Assembly: GCF_027744825.2 (NCBI RefSeq)
Contig: NC_071347.1
Location: 12,895,501 to 12,959,500, forward strand
Length of the DNA: 64,000 nt
Source: Synchiropus splendidus
Lineage: Eukaryota > Chordata > Actinopteri > Syngnathiformes > Callionymidae
Direction of reading: 5' to 3'
Shown here: one piece after another, positions 61,750-64,000 of the stretch
How positions within the stretch are numbered: the stretch's first letter is position 1
Layout: the number at the start of each line of letters is the position of its first letter
Program-made: the position numbers and the translations under genes
Notes under the pieces: model-generated
Databases searched by the model: none
What the model was told of the DNA's origin: nothing
Seen by the model: the letters and a program-made list of their open reading frames with translations, nothing else

Positions 61750-63227
61750 GTGAGTAACCAAAAACACATTCTTTCCACAAACTTCTGTATCTTTTTGCAT
61801 AAGTTCGGGGATCCGTGTCAAGTCCACAGTGCAACTAGACCTCTGTCCAGTAATTATTGTGGGTTAGATCTTTCAACACTTTTCAAGGGTTTTGGGAAAC
61901 GTTAAGCATTATTGAAAGCTTGACGCTAAGGGTCTTTCTCGGTCAGGGAGCTGATGATAAGGAGAGCCAAAACCTCCCCCAAGAACTCCATGTTGTGCAT
62001 AAGATGGAGTTTGGGGTTGAATATGAATGAATACTAAAGTATTCATTCGCATTCATTTCTGCATTGAGTTGCTGACGTACTGGTGTAGCTGTGATGAAAG
62101 CGACATAAATATAAACCAAATAACGCCTGAAACTGGTTATGCCAGTTTTTTAAAAGTAATTTGCAGTGGTTTAGGTTGAGTCAAATCTAATTACAAAACA
62201 AAATCATAACAATTAAATTTGTAACTATTGTCATAGTTTAGTGTTTTCAAAGACACTAGTCAACGCTGGTCACACCTGTGTTTGAGGAGAGGTTGTGTCA
62301 CGAAGGGCCGTACCCCTTCAAATGTTTGAAGTCTACTCCACCTGGAGGCCTGAACTAACCTTTCTCCAAAATTTCAAAAAAGGCATTATTATGATGTACC
62401 TTTTGATGCAGAAGTTAAAAGCGAGTGGCTTTGTTGTGTGTCTTGTTGTTTGATCTCTGCCAGATAAACCATGTGTTATGTGTAGCTTCTTCTCTAGGAT
62501 TGCAGGGGGATGTTTTGAAACGGATGAATAATGAAAGTAGAAAAACAACAAACGTTAAAACAGTAAAAATTCACATGATCACAAGTGGCACTTCCTTCTC
62601 TGTAAACATGAGGACATGGCTTATGTTTTTTGGTAATTGTCATTGGTATCAAAGTGACTCCTCAGTTTTCATGTTAAGCTGATCTGAAAAATACTATGTA
62701 ATGAGTAAACAGTACATGATATGTCTTACAAAAACATAAATGTTTCCAAGAATAATTTCCTCTTTTAATTGTTCATGCTTTTTTACTACCCAATAACGGC
62801 CTAATTACATTCACCACATCCGTTAGATGTCAAGATCAGTCTAATGACATGAAAATATAGGCCTGTTTTTCATGCGTGTAAAAAAAAAAAAAATCCCAGT
62901 GGATTCCAAGTGATGCCTCCGCTACCCCAGATGATCGCATGATAGGTGTGAGGATTGCACACAGCCACTCTCTGGCCCTTGTGTGTCACTCATGCGTGCA
63001 AAAACTCTGGAGGGTTGATGTTTATCTTTGTGTCATTTACTCCTCAGTCACAATTACCTAGTGGTTTACTTAGCTATGCTCCTTTAAGGGTGAACAGCAG
63101 GCCGAAACGCAGAGATGCAGGCTCCTGTATTTAAACAGGCTGCATATAAACCGAATATCCGGCCCCAGTTTTTGGAAAAAAAAAACATGCTCTTGCTCCT
63201 TTTCCTACCTCTCTTGTGAACACACAA

Positions 63228-63291
<64 letters not shown>

Positions 63292-64000
63292 CCCCAGAAT
63301 ACCCTTCTTTCTTTTGCAGTGGTGGGTACAAAACAAGATTGTTTCTAATTGACTCCACATGTGGGAGAGTGTTCTGTGGGTCGATGTGCACACTGTGGTC
63401 CCCCACTCTTCCCTCATCCTTCCTTCACCCTCTCCTCTCTCCTGCTCCCTCCATCAGCTAATATTGCAGCTGTAATAGGTTTGCTCTTTCCCTCTTTCTC
63501 TCCCGCTCCCTCTCTCTGTGTCTCATTCCTTACTCTTGGTTTGTGGTTGAGGGGAGGCCTCCTGTTAGCGGGGTTCCGTGACGGCTATTTTCCTCAGGCT
63601 TATGGGGGGACCCCAGTATCGGGGGAAGAGATTGTGTCTGCATGTGTGAAATGTTCACTCTGTCTGGGAAAATGTGTATGTGTGTGGGAGGAGCCGTGGG
63701 GGTGAGTAGGGGAGTTGACTAAGGGCATGATGGAGTCATGCCAGAGTAGGGGGGTCCAGAGATGGGGCATAGCTATCAGGGAGTGGTGGGGTTCGCTGGG
63801 ATCCAAGGCAGGGTGGTGGTCCTGGTAGTGGAGTGCCAAAAGCAGCAGTGGTAGAAAAGCCTTAAGGCTATCACACTGTTCTTAGTCTTGGCCACACTTC
63901 AGTGAGACTGCTATGTCGGGAGTCAGACGGCTTTCATGCACCGCTAGGAACAAACTTTGGTCGCTATGCTCCGGTAACACTAATTTTAGATTTTCACAGT
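61750..64000 (+). other. mrpl23: mrpl23 intron 4, running to the window edge
   Basis: Intron sequence follows the GTGAGT donor at 61750. It has a CA microsatellite and a TC-rich stretch near 63400-63530. I searched it for the conserved C-terminal part of MRPL23 and found none. Confidence 0.6.
63229..63290. repeat. (CA)31 microsatellite
   Basis: About 62 bases of CA. Long open frames of alternating Thr-His or Cys-Val across it are artefacts. Confidence 0.95.

Noticed and set aside
63596..63650. Candidate last exon of mrpl23 after TTTTCCTCAG (reading AYGGTPVSGEE)
   Set aside because: It does not match the conserved C-terminal part of MRPL23 apart from the first residues, so the true exon is probably beyond the window.

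Overview
The window looks like nuclear DNA of a ray-finned (teleost) fish. Its genes are vertebrate-type, with many exons and GT-AG introns. Long AT-rich non-coding DNA surrounds them, with degraded LINE pieces, several families of short terminal-inverted-repeat (TIR) elements and long dinucleotide microsatellites. The species cannot be fixed from the sequence. I rebuilt three protein-coding genes by reading splice sites and checking that the reading phase stays consistent at every junction. Almost all other open frames are shadows, intron read-through or repeat sequence.

Layout. (1) Positions 207-12120, plus strand: a complete coding region for carnitine palmitoyltransferase 1 (CPT1, CPT1A type; 18 coding exons). 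Coding exon 8 is present twice in tandem (8a at 4095-4182, 8b at 4628-4712), in a form that keeps the frame only if exactly one copy is used. (2) Positions 12120-19047: an intergenic region between converging genes, holding three repeat elements and a CTCF-like motif inside a small hairpin. (3) Positions 19048-44445, minus strand: a ten-coding-exon gene for a type II membrane glycoside hydrolase family 31 protein related to MYORG (myogenesis-regulating glycosidase). The fold-defining motifs are kept, but the catalytic aspartates seem to be replaced. (4) Positions 44650-49338: a spacer between diverging genes. (5) Positions 49453-61749, plus strand: the first four coding exons (100 residues) of mitochondrial ribosomal protein L23 (mrpl23). 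Its last exon lies beyond the window. Its promoter carries palindromic NRF-1, ETS and E-box motifs.

Two of the three genes serve mitochondria: CPT1 controls fatty-acid entry at the outer membrane, and mrpl23 is part of the mitochondrial ribosome. The GH31-like protein is a separate secretory-pathway membrane protein. Nothing suggests that the three form one pathway.

The most interesting observations are: the tandem CPT1 exon pair, in which one copy looks CPT1A-like (29 codons) and the other CPT1B-like (28 codons); the probable GH31 pseudoenzyme; a four-copy TIR element family with a conserved GC-rich interior; a fold-back TIR family; and two RFX X-box-like palindromes in an mrpl23 intron. 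Comparisons with human CPT1A, CPT1B, MYORG and MRPL23 are from memory, without database searches.
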